A stretch of 64,000 nucleotides of DNA from Salinivenus iranica (GTDB taxonomy: Bacteria > Bacteroidota > Rhodothermia > Rhodothermales > Salinibacteraceae): contig NCRB01000003.1 of assembly GCA_002894665.1 (NCBI GenBank), positions 62,001-126,000 on the forward strand, read 5' to 3'. A program made the translations under genes and the position numbers. Below are positions 1 through 9,749 of this stretch, in pieces (the stretch's first letter is position 1; each line of letters opens with the position of its first letter). The notes beneath the pieces are model-generated. The model did not search any database. It saw only the letters and a program-made list of their open reading frames with translations, and was not told where the DNA came from.

Positions 1-1
1 C

Positions 2-1747
2 TTTCCCGCGGGCCCGGGCCGCATGGATTCCCCCCTGAGCCACGTTGACCCCAGTACCATCGAGAGCATCGACGTAGTGAAGGGCCCCTACGCGCTCACG
101 TGGGGGCCGGGGAATATGAGTAGCGTCCGGGTAACGCAGCGCGGCGAGGACCCACCCCGCACGCCCCTCACCGGCACCGTGCGCACGGGGTACGACGCGA
201 ACCTCGGGGCCGTGGAGACGACGGCCTTCGCCATGGGGCGCCAGGGGCGCTGGTTCTACAGTGCCAACGGCGCGTGGCGCCAGGGGAACGACTACGAAAC
301 CGGCGGGGGCGAGACGGTGCCCGGCGACTTTGAGTCGGCCGACGGGCGCGGGCGCATCGGTGTGGAGCTGTCGGATCATTCCACCCTCTCGGTGAACGGC
401 AGCTACCAGCGGCAGGACAACCTCGACTACCCGGGCCGCCTGCTCCACGCTGAGTACTTCGAGACCGGCATGGGGCAGTTCACGTACACGTACGACCGGG
501 GCGAGCGGGGAACGGTCCGTTCAGTGGACGTGCGGGTAGGGGCGCAGCAGACGCTTCACAAAATGACGAACCGGACCAAGCCCTCCTACGACAGGGGTAT
601 GCGCGTTCGGGTCCCGACCGAAGTTCAGAACTTCAATGGCCGCGTGGCGGTGGATCTTCTTCCGCTCCCCGATTGGCAGTTTACGCTCGGGGCGGATGCA
701 GTGCACACCTTCCGCGACGCGACGCGCTACCGGACGATGGTCGACATGGACATGGTCAACCGCGAGAAGGCCTGGCCCGGCGCCACGATTACGCAGGGGG
801 GCGTATTTGCGAAGGCCCAACGTACAGTGGGCGACCTGGCGCTCACCGGCACGACACGGCTCGACCTGGCCCGGGCGGATGTCAACGATCCGACCGACGC
901 CTTCCGCCAGCTGGTGGGCCCCGAAACGGAGCTGAAGCAGAACAACGTGATGTGGAACGGGTCCGCGACGGCCTCGCTGCCCCTCACCGAGCGATGGACG
1001 CTCTCGATGGGGGCCGGATCGGTGGCTCGCCCCGCCGACGCTACGGAGCGCTACGCGGAGCGCTTCCCGTCCAGCAAGTCGCAAATGAGCGCCGAATTCC
1101 TGGGCACGCCGACGCTGGCCCCGGAGCGCAGCACGCAGGCCGACCTCTGGCTCGACGGCCGCGGAGAGGGATGGTCCCTCCGCCTGAGCGGATTTGCTCG
1201 CCAGATCGATGACTACATCACCTTCCGAAAAACGGACGACATCGATCCTGTACTGCCGATGAGCCCGGCGGTCTTCCGGTACGTGAACGGAGAGGCAACG
1301 TTTGTCGGGTCGGAGGTGAGAACGACAGTTTCTCCCGCCGCTCCCCTCACGCTGCGGGCCTCGGGCAGCGTCCTGTGGGGGCGCGACGAGACGCTCGATG
1401 AACCGGCCTTCGGCGTGGCGCCGCCGTCGGCCACGCTCGGTGCGCGGTGGAGCCCGACGGTCGCGTTGGGGCGCGTGTCGGAGGTGTACGTGGACGGCGC
1501 GGTGAACCTGACGACTGAGCAGGACCGGGTGGCCGCCTTCCGGAGCGAGAGCCCGACCGACGGCTACGCGACCGTCGACCTGCGGGTGGGCGCGCAGATC
1601 CTGCGGCGCGTGAACCTGAAGGCGGGCGTGCAGAATCTCTTCGACGTGACGTACGCCAACCACCTGAACGCGAAGAACCCGTTCAGCGGCGCGCGCATCC
1701 CGGAGCCGGGGCGCGTGATCTCCACGACGTTGAGTGTGCAGTTCTAG
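2..1747 (+). CDS. TonB-dependent outer-membrane receptor, 5'-truncated by window edge
   Basis: The reading frame is open from base 2, so the gene starts upstream of the window; the first internal ATG is at 23. The first residues (around IESIDVVKGPYALTWGPG) are the end of the TonB plug domain, and the rest shows alternating aromatic/charged beta-strands of the 22-strand barrel, ending in a C-terminal Phe (LSVQF) as expected for BAM-dependent outer-membrane proteins. Such receptors import siderophores, cobalamin, glycans or metals using TonB energy. The substrate cannot be told because the N-terminal signal and TonB box lie outside the window. The following gene is an exported thioredoxin-fold protein, 164 nt downstream, probably a separate unit. 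Confidence 0.9.
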   Translation, partial: FPAGPGRMDSPLSHVDPSTIESIDVVKGPYALTWGPGNMSSVRVTQRGEDPPRTPLTGTVRTGYDANLGAVETTAFAMGRQGRWFYSANGAWRQGNDYETGGGETVPGDFESADGRGRIGVELSDHSTLSVNGSYQRQDNLDYPGRLLHAEYFETGMGQFTYTYDRGERGTVRSVDVRVGAQQTLHKMTNRTKPSYDRGMRVRVPTEVQNFNGRVAVDLLPLPDWQFTLGADAVHTFRDATRYRTMVDMDMVNREKAWPGATITQGGVFAKAQRTVGDLALTGTTRLDLARADVNDPTDAFRQLVGPETELKQNNVMWNGSATASLPLTERWTLSMGAGSVARPADATERYAERFPSSKSQMSAEFLGTPTLAPERSTQADLWLDGRGEGWSLRLSGFARQIDDYITFRKTDDIDPVLPMSPAVFRYVNGEATFVGSEVRTTVSPAAPLTLRASGSVLWGRDETLDEPAFGVAPPSATLGARWSPTVALGRVSEVYVDGAVNLTTEQDRVAAFRSESPTDGYATVDLRVGAQILRRVNLKAGVQNLFDVTYANHLNAKNPFSGARIPEPGRVISTTLSVQF

Positions 1748-1911
1748 CCGGACCCCCGGCGTGCACCAATAGTGCGGGCCGTCCGGGAGGGGCCAAGCCC
1801 GGGAACCTCTCGGGCGGCCCCAAAATTGGAGCGGTGACGGTTCTGTCAACCAGAAGCCGTCGTCCGTCCGATTCCGTCTTCGCCGTTCTGCCCATTTCTG
1901 CTCTGTTTCCC

Positions 1912-2574
1912 ATGCGATCAACCGTATCGTTTCTCGTCCGCGGGCTTTCTGTGCTCGTGGTTGCTGCCGGATTGTTTTCTGCCGGCTCGGCCGTGGCCCA
2001 ATCGTGCGGCTTCAACGGACAGCTGAACATGAATCCGGAGCAGCTGGCGAAGTCGGAGCCCGTGCAGGGCAACACGGAGGCCGACCTGCTCCTGGTCGAG
2101 TTCTTCGATCCCAACTGCCCGCACTGCCAGGACTTCAAGCCCGTGATGGATCAGGTGATGGAGCAGTACGGGGACCGGGTGCGCTACTACAAGCAGCCGG
2201 TGCCGCTGTGGCAGTTCTCACGCCCGCAGATCCAGGCCATCCTGCTGGCGAAGCAGCAGGGCAAGTACTACGACATGATTGATGCCCAACTCACGAGCTC
2301 CTACGCTGGGAAGGGCGGCATGACGACGGACCAGCTCGCGTCGCTGGCGGAGGAGATTGGGATTGACGGCGACTGGATGCGTGAGAAGCTGAACTCGGGA
2401 GACATGCAGGCCGCTGTGAATCGCCTGCCCTACGAGGCCCGCAAGGCCGGTGTACAGAGCACGCCCACCCTGGCGATTGGGGGAAAGGTGGTGGGCAACC
2501 GGTCGGCCGCCTGCATCGGCCAGCTGATTGAACAGGAACTGTCCGGCTCGGCGAGCGCCGCGTCGGGGTCGTAA
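1912..2574 (+). CDS. Secreted DsbA-family thioredoxin-like oxidoreductase
   Basis: The 220-residue product has an N-terminal signal peptide (hydrophobic residues about 8-29, cleavage after AVAQ) followed by a thioredoxin fold with a CPHC active site at Cys69-Cys72 and a downstream Thr-cis-Pro (STPTLAIGG). CPHC is the DsbA-type motif; the family makes or isomerises disulfides in exported proteins. The start was placed at the ATG at 1912 because it begins directly with the signal peptide; an in-frame GTG at 1834 would add 26 residues without any domain. The SEC-C protein follows after 50 nt and may be co-transcribed. The partner that re-oxidises it (DsbB or VKOR) is not in the window. Confidence 0.85.
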   Translation: MRSTVSFLVRGLSVLVVAAGLFSAGSAVAQSCGFNGQLNMNPEQLAKSEPVQGNTEADLLLVEFFDPNCPHCQDFKPVMDQVMEQYGDRVRYYKQPVPLWQFSRPQIQAILLAKQQGKYYDMIDAQLTSSYAGKGGMTTDQLASLAEEIGIDGDWMREKLNSGDMQAAVNRLPYEARKAGVQSTPTLAIGGKVVGNRSAACIGQLIEQELSGSASAASGS

Positions 2575-2624
2575 CGGGCTCCTGACGCCCAGCCTGGTTC
2601 TTTTTCTCCATCTCCGGCGAGACG

Positions 2625-2858
2625 ATGGCAGACACGCCCGGGCGCAACGATCCCTGTCCCTGCGGCAGTGGGGAAAAGTACAAGCACTGCTGCATGAATG
2701 AGTCGGCCTGGTACGAGAACACGCTCCTTTCCGGGGCGCTGGTCGCCATCGCGGTGGTGGCGGCGCTCGTGCTGATTGGGATGATGTTCTTCGGGGGCGG
2801 CGGGCCGGAGTGCCCGCCCGGCCAGGTCTGGTCGCAGGCCCACGGGCACTGCCACTGA
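2625..2858 (+). CDS. Small membrane-anchored SEC-C zinc-motif protein
   Basis: The 77-residue protein begins with a complete SEC-C metal-binding motif ([16 protein letters not shown], residues about 8-23), the zinc motif found at the C terminus of SecA where it contacts SecB and ribosomes. It continues into one transmembrane helix (residues about 34-55) and ends in a short tail with [17 protein letters not shown], which holds two further Cys and two His. The zinc motif would be cytoplasmic and the tail external if the N terminus is inside. The function is not known; the preceding DsbA-like gene suggests a link to protein export or redox folding, which is inference from position only. Confidence 0.75.
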   Translation: MADTPGRNDPCPCGSGEKYKHCCMNESAWYENTLLSGALVAIAVVAALVLIGMMFFGGGGPECPPGQVWSQAHGHCH

Positions 2859-2867
2859 CGAGGGCTG

Positions 2868-2912
2868 GGCGGACATCCTGAAGGGACAATGGTCCTGTTG
2901 TTTTTCAGGACG
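2868..2912 (+). terminator. Possible hairpin/terminator after the SEC-C gene
   Basis: A short GGAC-AATG-GTCC hairpin (2884-2895) is followed by TGTTGTTTTT, and the whole is enclosed by a second pairing between TCCTGAA (2876-2882) and TTCAGGA (2904-2910). The short stem followed by T residues looks like a weak intrinsic terminator between the SEC-C gene and the ABC exporter genes. The stem is only four to five base pairs, so confidence is low. Confidence 0.35.
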
Positions 2913-2962
2913 CCCCCGCCTTTCTTTGGAATGGTCGAGTGCCCACGCAGCCGCACCTCCCC

Positions 2963-3916
2963 ATGGCGCACCTTGAGGTTTCGAATGTGACGAAGCGCTA
3001 CGGCGACACCGTGGCGGTGGACGACGTGTCGTTTTCGGCTGAGCCGGGGCGCATCCTCGGCCTCCTCGGCCCCAACGGCGCGGGGAAAACGTCCACGATC
3101 CGCATGATCACCTACATCACCGTTCCCGACGCGGGCGGGATCCGGTACGACGGGGAGACGGTGGGCCCGTGGAGCCAGCAGCGCATGGGCTACCTGCCCG
3201 AGGAGCGCGGCCTCTACAAGCGCCTCCGCGTCAAGGAGCAGCTCGTGTACCTCGGCACGCTGAAGGGGCTCTCCAAGGCCGAGGCCGCCGACCGCGCCGA
3301 CCACTGGCTGGGGCGCTTCGACGCCACCGGCTGGGCCGACATGAAGACCGAGGAGCTGTCGAAGGGAATGCAGCAGAAGATCCAGTTCATCGCCACGCTG
3401 CTGCACGACCCGTCGCTCCTCATCTTCGATGAACCGTTCAGCGGCCTCGACCCCATCAACGCCGACCTCCTGCGTGACATCATCCTGGAGCTGCGGCGCG
3501 AGGACCGCACCATTCTCTTCGCCTCGCACCGCATGGAGCAGGTGGAGCAGCTCTGCGACGACATCTGCCTCATGGCGCGGGGCGACGTGGTGTTGCGGGG
3601 GCCCCTGCGGGACATCAAAGAGCAGTTTGGCAAAAATACGTTGGTGCTGGAGTTCGACGGCGACGACCACTTCGTCGACCAGCTGGAGGCCGAGGGGCGG
3701 GTGCGCGTCAACACCCGCAGCGCCCATCGCGCCGAGCTCACGCTGGCCGACGGCACCGCCGCGCGCACAGTCCTCGATCGCGCCCTTGCCGCCACCGACG
3801 AGCTGTACCGCTACGAGCGGACGGCCCCGCCCCTCAACGAGATCTTTGTGGAGGTTGTGGGCGAGGATGAGGCCCGGCGGATGCAGGAAGAAGCCGCCAC
3901 TGCGCCCGCCGGGTAA
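2963..3916 (+). CDS. ABC transporter ATP-binding protein, NatA-like
   Basis: The 317-residue ATPase shows Walker A GPNGAGKT (residues 36-43), the signature LSKGMQQKIQF, Walker B LLIFDEPFSGLDP and the switch His in ASHRMEQ. A C-terminal domain of about 90 residues after the ATPase core is typical of the NatA/DrrA class that drives ABC-2 permeases. The ATG at 2963 is preferred over a GTG at 2939, since the ATPase domain begins right at MAHLEVSNVTKRYG. The partner permease starts 64 nt downstream, so the two form an exporter pair. The homologous NatAB system exports sodium, which would suit a halophile, but the substrate here is not proven. Confidence 0.92.
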   Translation: MAHLEVSNVTKRYGDTVAVDDVSFSAEPGRILGLLGPNGAGKTSTIRMITYITVPDAGGIRYDGETVGPWSQQRMGYLPEERGLYKRLRVKEQLVYLGTLKGLSKAEAADRADHWLGRFDATGWADMKTEELSKGMQQKIQFIATLLHDPSLLIFDEPFSGLDPINADLLRDIILELRREDRTILFASHRMEQVEQLCDDICLMARGDVVLRGPLRDIKEQFGKNTLVLEFDGDDHFVDQLEAEGRVRVNTRSAHRAELTLADGTAARTVLDRALAATDELYRYERTAPPLNEIFVEVVGEDEARRMQEEAATAPAG

Positions 3917-3980
3917 TGCCGACCCGTCCCGGACGGTCCCTTTCTCATACGCACGCACTCATTCACTTCCTCCCGCCGCC

Positions 3981-5282
3981 GTGTCCGCCCATAAAATTTG
4001 GCTCATCCTGTCGAGCGAGTTCTGGCGTCGCGTTCGGTCGAAGGCCTTCATCCTGGCGACGCTCCTGGTGCCGGTGGGGTTCGTGATTCTGGCGGCGGCG
4101 CCGGCCCTCTTCGGCTACCTGGCCGAGCAGACCGACGAACGGGTGGTGGCGCTGGTCGACGAGACCGATCAGCTTGCCGACTCGCTGGCGGCGGCCGGGG
4201 GCGACCGCATCACGTTCGAGTCGACCGACGCGCCGATCGACTCGGTGCGGGCCGCCGTGCGGAGCGGCGTGTACGACGGCTACCTTCTCCTGCCCGCCTC
4301 GCTGCTGGACGGCGAGGGGGAGGCGACCTACTACTCCATGGAGGGCGGCGGACTCACCCTGCGCACGCAGATCGACGGCATGGTGGACCGCGTGGTGCAG
4401 GAGCGACGGCTGACGAGCGCGGGCGCCGACGCGTCTGTTCTGTCGATCGTGCGCTCGGATGTGAGCCTCAGCACCCGCAAGCTGGCGGAAGAGGAGGGCA
4501 CGACGGCCGACAGTTCACTCGCCCTCACGGCCATCGGCTACGCCATGGCCTTCATCATCTACTTCGCCGTCTTCATCTACGGCCAGTACGTGATGCAGGG
4601 CGTGATCGAGGAGAAGAGCAACCGCGTCGTCGAGATTGTCGTGTCCTCGGTGCGCCCGTTCGAACTACTCATGGGCAAGGTGCTCGGCATCGGGGCCATG
4701 GGGCTGATGCAGATGGTGACGTGGGCGGTGCTCGTGGTGGGCGGCTTCTCCGTGGCGGGGCCCGTGCTGGCCCTGGTGATGAGCCCCGAGGCCCTGGGCG
4801 TGGCGCCGGATGCCTCGCAGCAGGCCATGACGGAGGCGGCGGGGGCGTCGATTCCCACCATCCCGCTCGACCTCGTGGCGTGGTTCGTGCTGTTCTTCCT
4901 TGGCGGCTTTTTGCTTTACGCCGCCCTCTTCGCCGCCGTGGGCTCGGCCGTCGAGCAGCAGCAGGACGCCCAGAACCTCCTGCTCCCCGTCATGACACCC
5001 CTCATCGTGCCCATCCTCTTCCTCTTCTTCATCATCGAGAGCCCGAACGCGACGGTGTCGGTCGTGATGTCCATCATCCCGTTCTTCTCGCCGATTCTCA
5101 TGGTGCTGCGCGCGGCCATCACCAGCGTGCCGCTGTGGGAGATCGGGCTGGCGTTTGGGCTGCTCTTCGCCACATTTGTCGGGATGATCTGGGTGGCGGG
5201 GCGCATCTACCGCGTCGGCATCCTGTCCTACGGCAAGACGCCCGGCTTTCGCGAAATCGCCCGGTGGGTGACCTACGACTAA
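3981..5282 (+). CDS. ABC-2 type exporter permease, NatB-like
   Basis: The 433-residue membrane protein starts with a GTG at 3981 (VSAHKIWLILSSEFWRRVRSKAF), the usual amphipathic N terminus of ABC-2 permeases followed by the first membrane helix. A large extracytoplasmic loop of roughly 140 residues follows, and then a cluster of at least five helices from about residue 180 containing GVIEEKSNRVVEIVVSSVRPFELLMGK-type residues conserved in the NatB/YhaP group. It would form the membrane channel for the adjacent ATPase. The frame extends further upstream into the ATPase gene, but that part is non-homologous shadow sequence. Substrate is unassigned. Confidence 0.9.
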   Translation: MSAHKIWLILSSEFWRRVRSKAFILATLLVPVGFVILAAAPALFGYLAEQTDERVVALVDETDQLADSLAAAGGDRITFESTDAPIDSVRAAVRSGVYDGYLLLPASLLDGEGEATYYSMEGGGLTLRTQIDGMVDRVVQERRLTSAGADASVLSIVRSDVSLSTRKLAEEEGTTADSSLALTAIGYAMAFIIYFAVFIYGQYVMQGVIEEKSNRVVEIVVSSVRPFELLMGKVLGIGAMGLMQMVTWAVLVVGGFSVAGPVLALVMSPEALGVAPDASQQAMTEAAGASIPTIPLDLVAWFVLFFLGGFLLYAALFAAVGSAVEQQQDAQNLLLPVMTPLIVPILFLFFIIESPNATVSVVMSIIPFFSPILMVLRAAITSVPLWEIGLAFGLLFATFVGMIWVAGRIYRVGILSYGKTPGFREIARWVTYD

Positions 5283-5354
5283 CCGCCCCGGCGGGCCAGC
5301 TCCGATGGAAAAAGGCGGCCCACCCATGCTCCCATGCGCTCTCCACCCGCGCGC

Positions 5355-7196
5355 TCACACCCCCCACATCCACCAGATGCCGCCGCAAGTGACGACGGCG
5401 AGCAGGAGCTGTAGCGGCGCGCCCATCCGCAGGAAGTCGGTGAAGCGGTAGCCGCCCGGGCCGTACACCATCAGGTTCGTCTGGTAGCCGATGGGCGTGA
5501 GCATGGCGCAGCTGGCCGCAAAGGTGACCGCGAGCACGAAGGCGAACGGATTGGCGCCGGTGAGCTGGGCGGCCTCCACGGCCACCGGTATCATGAGCAC
5601 CACGCTGGCGTTGTTGCTGATGACCTGCGTGATGAGGGACGTCACGACGTAGAACAGGAGGAGCATGGCGATGGGCGAGAGCACGTCGGCGGCGCTCCCC
5701 ATCAGGTACGCCACGTACGCCGCGGTGCCGGAGCGCTCCAGGGCCATGCCCAGCGGAATGAGCCCGGCGAGCAGCACGATCACGCTCCAGTCCACCGCCT
5801 CGTACAGCTCGTTCGGCCGCACGCAGCCGGTGGTCACCATCGCTACGATACCGCCGAGGGCCGACACCACGATGGGCACCACGTCGAACGCCGCGAGGCC
5901 CACCACCGCGCCCAGGATGCCGAGCGCCACGGGCAGCTTTTCCGAGCGGAAGGAGGCCTCGTCGTCGGCCCGAATGACGACGAAGGTGCGGCTGCGGTCG
6001 AACTGCTGGGCGGCCGTGGCCGAGGCCTGGATGAGCAGCGTGTCGCCGCCCTCCAGGGGCACCCGGTCGATTTCGTCGTAGAGCAGGGCGCCCGAGCGAC
6101 GGATCGCCAGCACGAGGGCGTCGAAGCGCTGGGCGAAGGCGCTGGAGCGGAGCGTTTCCCCGACGAGCGGGCTGTCGGAGAGCAGCACCACCTCGATCAG
6201 CGCCTCGCCCTTCCGCTCCACCTCGAAGTCCTGCTCGGTAATCTTGGTGCGCACAATCGGCTCCAGCTTCTGCGTCTCCATCAGCTGTACGAGCGTGTCG
6301 CGGTTGGTGCGGAGCAGCAGCGTGTCGCCGGGTCGAAACTGCTTCGGCCCCAGCGGGGCGGGAAAGTCAACGCCGTTGCGCGACATCTGCACGATGTCCA
6401 CGTCGAGCTCCAGCTGCGTGAGCGCCTGCCGCACCGTGTAGCCCACGAGCGGCGAGTCCTCCGTCACGACCACCTCGCTCAGATACCCACTGATGGCAAA
6501 CTCCTCCGTCAGGTCGTCCGCCGCCTTGATGCGCTCGGGGAGCAGGCGGTGGCCCACCGTCAGCAAATACGCCGTGCCCACCGCCAGCACGAGCGCGCCC
6601 AGCGCCGTAAACTCGAACATCGAGAACGGATGGCCCAGGAGGCGCGCGCTCACGTCGCTCGCCAGGATGGAGGTGGAGGTGCCGATGAGCGTGAGCATGC
6701 CCCCCATCATCGACGCGAACGAGATGGGCATCAGTAGCTTCGACGGCGAGATGCGGAGCGTGCGTCCCAGGTTCACGGCCATCGGAATCATCATCGCCAC
6801 CACCGGGGTGTTGTTGATGACGCCCGCCGTGGTGCCCGACAGGCCGACGAGCGCCCCGTAGGCCCGGTAGAAGTGGCCCTCCGACCAGTCGGCAATGCGG
6901 GCCCCGATCGTGCGGATGGCGCCGGTGCGCCGGATGCCTTCGCTCAGGATAAACATGGCCAGCACCGTGACGGTCGCCGTGCTCGCAAAGCCCGAAATGC
7001 CGTCCGTCGGCCCCACGCCGGTCCAGGGCTCCAGCAGAATGACGGCCACCATCGTCCCGAGGGCCGTGACGTCGATGGGGATGAGTTCCGAGATGAAGAG
7101 GGCCAGCACCGCGGCGATGATCCCCAGCACCACCCCCATGTCGACCGTGAACGCCGGGGCGGCCTGGGCGAGGACGGGGGCGAGGGCGAGGAGCAT
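5355..7196 (-). CDS. DASS/SLC13-type permease with two RCK_C (TrkA_C) domains
   Basis: The 613-residue inner-membrane protein has an N-terminal half of about five to six helices, two tandem soluble RCK_C-type domains in the middle (roughly residues 200-380), and a second helical half ending near the C terminus. Conserved features are INNTPVVAMMIP and SNNASVVLMIP, the paired Ser/Asn-Asn/Asn signatures of the divalent anion:sodium symporter fold. Family members carry sulfate, dicarboxylates or similar anions with sodium; those with RCK_C inserts are often called sulfate or citrate transporters. ATG at 7196 is preferred; an in-frame GTG at 7229 would add 11 residues. The substrate is not identified. 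Confidence 0.9.
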   Translation of the reverse strand: MLLALAPVLAQAAPAFTVDMGVVLGIIAAVLALFISELIPIDVTALGTMVAVILLEPWTGVGPTDGISGFASTATVTVLAMFILSEGIRRTGAIRTIGARIADWSEGHFYRAYGALVGLSGTTAGVINNTPVVAMMIPMAVNLGRTLRISPSKLLMPISFASMMGGMLTLIGTSTSILASDVSARLLGHPFSMFEFTALGALVLAVGTAYLLTVGHRLLPERIKAADDLTEEFAISGYLSEVVVTEDSPLVGYTVRQALTQLELDVDIVQMSRNGVDFPAPLGPKQFRPGDTLLLRTNRDTLVQLMETQKLEPIVRTKITEQDFEVERKGEALIEVVLLSDSPLVGETLRSSAFAQRFDALVLAIRRSGALLYDEIDRVPLEGGDTLLIQASATAAQQFDRSRTFVVIRADDEASFRSEKLPVALGILGAVVGLAAFDVVPIVVSALGGIVAMVTTGCVRPNELYEAVDWSVIVLLAGLIPLGMALERSGTAAYVAYLMGSAADVLSPIAMLLLFYVVTSLITQVISNNASVVLMIPVAVEAAQLTGANPFAFVLAVTFAASCAMLTPIGYQTNLMVYGPGGYRFTDFLRMGAPLQLLLAVVTCGGIWWMWGV

Positions 7197-7408
7197 GTGG
7201 GAGGAAAGAGGGAGCGAAAGAAGGTGCACGATGGGTCAAGGAAAAAGGCGCTCCGTCCTACACTAAGCCACTACGCAGTGAACGCGGCAGGCCTCGGGAC
7301 GCAGAGACAGAAGAGAGGCAACAAAAATTTACCGCCTAACAGGATGGCGACGCGGGGGGCCAGACGCAACCGGTCGGAGGCACGGGACAACTCCCTTTCG
7401 GGCGCGGC

Positions 7409-8737
7409 CTATGCCGAGTTCGTATCCTCTGCAAGCAGCGTGCCCCGCACGTACGGCAGCCCGAGGGTGACGAGGCGCCCGAGCATGAGCGTCGTGATGC
7501 CCCACCAGACGCCCGCCAGGCCCCACCCCATCGGAATCACCAGGAGGAGCACAACCGCGGCCGCCAAGGCGGTGCCGATCATCGCCTTGGCCAGGTATGA
7601 AAATTCCTCGGCGCCCATGTAGATGCCGTCGCCGACAAAGACGAGTCCGTTCAGCGGCTGCAGCAGCGCCACGAACGGATACACGCTGAGCAGGGCGGCG
7701 ATAGTGGCGGGGTCGTCCGTGAAAAAGTACGGCAGCACCGGCCGCAGCGCAACGAACGCGAGCCCCAGTGCCACGCCCACGCCCAGGCCCCACTGCACCA
7801 GCCGGTCGGAGACGGCCCGTGCCGTGCCGGAATCCTCGGCGCCCAGGTGCTTCGACACGAGGGCCTGCGCGGCCACCGCCAGCGCGTCCACCACGAGGGC
7901 GAGGAAGGTCCAGAGCTGGTTGGCGACCTGGTGCGCGGCGACGGCCGTCACGCCCACCCGCGCCGCCACGGCCGTCGCGAGCGTCATGGTCCCCACGAGC
8001 GCGCCGGTGCGCAGGAGCAGGTCGCGGCCCGTTTTCAGGAAAGGGACCAGGGTGTGCAGCGCCGGCCACGCCAGCGTGATGCCGAGTGCCTCGCGCCGCC
8101 GGTGGAGCAGCAGAAACAGAAAGGCCAGGGCGCCCAGCCACTGCGCGATGGCGGTGGCCGCCGCGGCCCCGGCCACGCCCCAGCCGAGCACGAAGATGAA
8201 GAGGGGATCGAGACTCGCGTTGACGATGTTGAACCCGACCGTGACGAGCATCGGCGTGCGGGTGTCCTGGTAGCCGCGGAAGGCCCCGTTGCTGGCCGTG
8301 ATGATGAGCAGGGCGGGGCCCGCCAGCGCCCGCACGCGGAGGTAGGAGAGGGCGGGCCCCATCAGTTCGCCCTGCGCCCCCATGAGGCGGAGCAGGAGCG
8401 GCGCCGCGGCCTGCAGGACGAGAAGGGCCACCCCCCCGGCAAGGACCGCCAGGGTGAGGGCCCGCACCACGGCCCGACCGGCTTCTTCCCGGTCGCCCTC
8501 GCCCACCGCCTGTCCCACGCGCGGAGTGGTGCCGTACGCCAGGAAGTTGAAGAGGACGAACGCCATCGAGAACAGCGAGGCGTTCACGCCCAGCGCGCCA
8601 AGCGGCACCGAGCCCAGCTGGCCCACGAAGGCAGTGTCGATGAGCGAAACGAGGGGGTCGGACGCCAGGCCGGCCAGGGCGGGCACGGCGAGGTCCAGGA
8701 TGGGGCGATCGTGTGGACTGGTGAGCGACAGGCGCAC
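7409..8737 (-). CDS. MATE family efflux transporter
   Basis: The 442-residue protein has about 12 predicted membrane helices in two related halves, typical MATE length. The N-terminal LAVPALAGLASDPLVSLIDTAFVG matches the first-helix signature of the DinF/NorM families, and the second half repeats the pattern around LVVDALAVAAQALVSKHLG. MATE exporters expel drugs or metabolites in exchange for sodium or protons; the sequence leans to the DinF branch. The start is a GTG at 8737. The gene lies tail-to-head behind the next leftward gene (gap 7197-7408, no gene seen) and is divergent from the phosphate regulon with a 250-nt intergenic region. Confidence 0.9.
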   Translation of the reverse strand: MRLSLTSPHDRPILDLAVPALAGLASDPLVSLIDTAFVGQLGSVPLGALGVNASLFSMAFVLFNFLAYGTTPRVGQAVGEGDREEAGRAVVRALTLAVLAGGVALLVLQAAAPLLLRLMGAQGELMGPALSYLRVRALAGPALLIITASNGAFRGYQDTRTPMLVTVGFNIVNASLDPLFIFVLGWGVAGAAAATAIAQWLGALAFLFLLLHRRREALGITLAWPALHTLVPFLKTGRDLLLRTGALVGTMTLATAVAARVGVTAVAAHQVANQLWTFLALVVDALAVAAQALVSKHLGAEDSGTARAVSDRLVQWGLGVGVALGLAFVALRPVLPYFFTDDPATIAALLSVYPFVALLQPLNGLVFVGDGIYMGAEEFSYLAKAMIGTALAAAVVLLLVIPMGWGLAGVWWGITTLMLGRLVTLGLPYVRGTLLAEDTNSA

Positions 8738-8987
8738 CGGGAGACAGGCGGGTTCGTTCGACGATGGGGCGCCTGCTGCACGGGCCAGGCGGAGGAGGGA
8801 TTCGGGGCGTCCGCGGGGAGGGCGCGCCCGCAGGGAAATTCACAACAGGCCCACGCGACTGGGATCCGCTCCGAGGGACCCTTCACGCCCGCAGAACGGA
8901 TTGGTAATGGTTCCATAACAACAGGGGCACAGCGGCCAGTGTACAATATCCGCTATTCGTCAATCTACTGCATGCATCCAACCGACC
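8738..8987. other. Divergent intergenic region between MATE gene and phoB
   Basis: This 250-nt region separates the leftward MATE gene from the rightward response regulator and must hold both promoters. A TACAAT at 8942-8947 is a possible minus-10 element for the response regulator, but no convincing minus-35 was found at 16-18 nt. No copy of the enterobacterial pho box was seen. Confidence 0.4.
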
Positions 8988-9707
8988 GTGGAATCGACCA
9001 CGCTGGGAGACAATGGGCCGCTGGTGCTCGTCGTGGACGACGAGGAAGACCTGCTCAGCCTGCTCGACTATAATCTGAAACAGGAGGGCTTTCGGGTGGT
9101 CCTGGCCCGCGACGGCGTCGAGGGCATCGAGCAGGCCCACGAGCACGAGCCCGACCTCATCATCCTCGACATCATGATGCCGAAGATGAATGGCATCGAG
9201 GTGTGTGAGAAGCTCCGTACGGATGCCCGATTGCGCACCATCCCGATCATGATGCTCACCGCCCGCGACAGCGAGGACGACCAGGTGGAGGGGCTCGACG
9301 TGGGAGCGGACATCTACCTCAGCAAGCCCGTGTCGGTGGACGTCATTTTGAGCCAGTCGAAGGCCCTGCTCCGCAGCGCCCGCCGCTACGCGGACCCGCC
9401 GGACCGCATCGAGATTCACGACCTGCGCGTCGACCGCGACCGCTACCTCGTCTACCAGCACCAGAACGGCACGGACGAGGAGGCGACCGAGATGCGGCTC
9501 CCCCGCAAGGAGTTCGAGCTGCTCTACTTCCTTGCCTCGCACCCCGGCAAGGTGTTCTCACGCCAAGAAATTCTCGATGAGGTGTGGGGGCGCGACGTCT
9601 ACGTGGTGGACCGCACCGTGGACGTGCACGTGCGGAAGATCCGCGAGAAAATTGGCAGCGAATACATCGAAACGGTGAAAGGGGTTGGGTATCGTTTTAA
9701 AGAATAG
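8988..9707 (+). CDS. phoB: OmpR/PhoB-family response regulator
   Basis: The 239-residue protein has an N-terminal receiver domain with the acidic pair Asp17-Asp18, the phospho-acceptor Asp61 ([13 protein letters not shown]), a conserved Thr in MLTARD and Lys in YLSKPVS. The C-terminal OmpR-type winged helix (residues about 145-238) includes [22 protein letters not shown] and [13 protein letters not shown]. The start is a GTG at 8988; the nearest upstream ATG at 8972 is out of frame. It lies 42 nt before pstS, so it is taken as PhoB, activator of the phosphate regulon. No histidine kinase gene (phoR) follows, unlike the usual phoBR pair, so the sensor must be elsewhere. Confidence 0.88.
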   Translation: MESTTLGDNGPLVLVVDDEEDLLSLLDYNLKQEGFRVVLARDGVEGIEQAHEHEPDLIILDIMMPKMNGIEVCEKLRTDARLRTIPIMMLTARDSEDDQVEGLDVGADIYLSKPVSVDVILSQSKALLRSARRYADPPDRIEIHDLRVDRDRYLVYQHQNGTDEEATEMRLPRKEFELLYFLASHPGKVFSRQEILDEVWGRDVYVVDRTVDVHVRKIREKIGSEYIETVKGVGYRFKE

Positions 9708-9749
9708 CGCGGCGTTTCCCTCATTCTCTCGCACCGAGCCAACGCACCT

